Assembly (NCBI RefSeq): GCF_002954325.1
Contig: NZ_MQVX01000001.1
Span: 1,615,205-1,679,204 of the forward strand
Direction of reading: 5' to 3'
Length of the DNA: 64,000 nucleotides
From: Aureicoccus marinus
GTDB lineage: Bacteria; Bacteroidota; Bacteroidia; Flavobacteriales; Flavobacteriaceae
Positions 63,958-64,000 of this stretch are shown here, one piece after another (the first letter of the stretch is position 1; each line of letters opens with the position of its first letter). The notes below the pieces were generated by a model, which worked only from the letters and a program-made list of their open reading frames with translations, was not told the DNA's origin and did no database searches. The position numbers were made by a program, and so were the translations under genes.

Positions 63958-64000
63958 CGTTCAAAATTTAAGGTTTCCCTTTTTGGACTTCGAGACTTTC

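Overview
The window looks like chromosomal DNA of a marine member of the Flavobacteriaceae (Bacteroidota). Four things point there: a Na+-translocating NADH:quinone reductase (nqrA-F) with its flavin transferase ApbE; type IX secretion (T9SS) genes (porT, the DUF5103 plug protein and a cargo with the gliding-motility C-terminal sorting domain); a lipoprotein TamA (TamL); and Bacteroidota promoters of the TAnnTTTG type in front of many genes. Almost everything is core chromosome. I see no rRNA, tRNA, CRISPR array, insertion sequence or prophage.

Layout: 1-3.3 kb holds valS (partial), a DUF1573 protein and a PDZ aspartyl protease. 3.4-12.1 kb runs mostly rightward: aminotransferase, murB, an ECF sigma/anti-sigma pair, a Cys-rich mini-protein, a second ECF sigma, lipA, gap and a hybrid histidine kinase. 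12.1-23.6 kb holds lpxK, a NIF3 protein, a coiled-coil protein with a degenerate zinc ribbon, the two kynurenine-pathway genes kmo and kynU, a clpP paralogue, a sigma/small protein/MscS operon, an MFS transporter, an O-methyltransferase and tatA. 23.6-28.1 kb is a leftward cell-envelope cluster (M1 peptidase, DUF6702, two carboxypeptidase-like-domain proteins). 28.3-31.8 kb is a translationally coupled pair: a predicted trimeric-stalk fibre protein and a T9SS type B cargo. 31.9-37.9 kb has GNAT, VanY-type and M48 peptidases, an ankyrin protein, gpmI, map and a methyltransferase. 37.9-45.4 kb is apbE plus the nqr operon. 45.6-56.1 kb has the T9SS plug, DUF3667, apaG, pruA, rsmG, a fatty-acid desaturase, an aminotransferase and trkH-trkA. 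56.3-63 kb holds menaquinone methyltransferase, porT, a TrmH-family methyltransferase, tamL, fbaA and accD, followed by a lipoprotein gene.

The genes fit a Na+-based, menaquinone-linked energy metabolism: NQR needs the covalent FMN supplied by ApbE and the menaquinone finished by UbiE/MenG, and TrkH/TrkA handle K+. Envelope biogenesis is well represented (MurB, LpxK, TamL, PorT, plug, desaturase, AccD). TatA sits in the same window as a likely Tat substrate, the VanY-type peptidase.

Two observations stand out. First, the pair at 28.3-31.8 kb encodes a secreted protein with two blocks of heptads with Ile at position a and Asn at position d, the signature of trimeric autotransporter stalks, but without a YadA anchor; its neighbour carries a T9SS sorting domain. 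Second, two unrelated housekeeping proteins (AccD and a COG1579/DUF164 protein) have lost all four zinc-ribbon cysteines. Caution: seven single-base deletions break otherwise normal genes (valS twice, the histidine kinase, the MFS transporter, one carboxypeptidase-like protein, nqrB and one aminotransferase). The pattern looks like residual sequencing error rather than gene decay.
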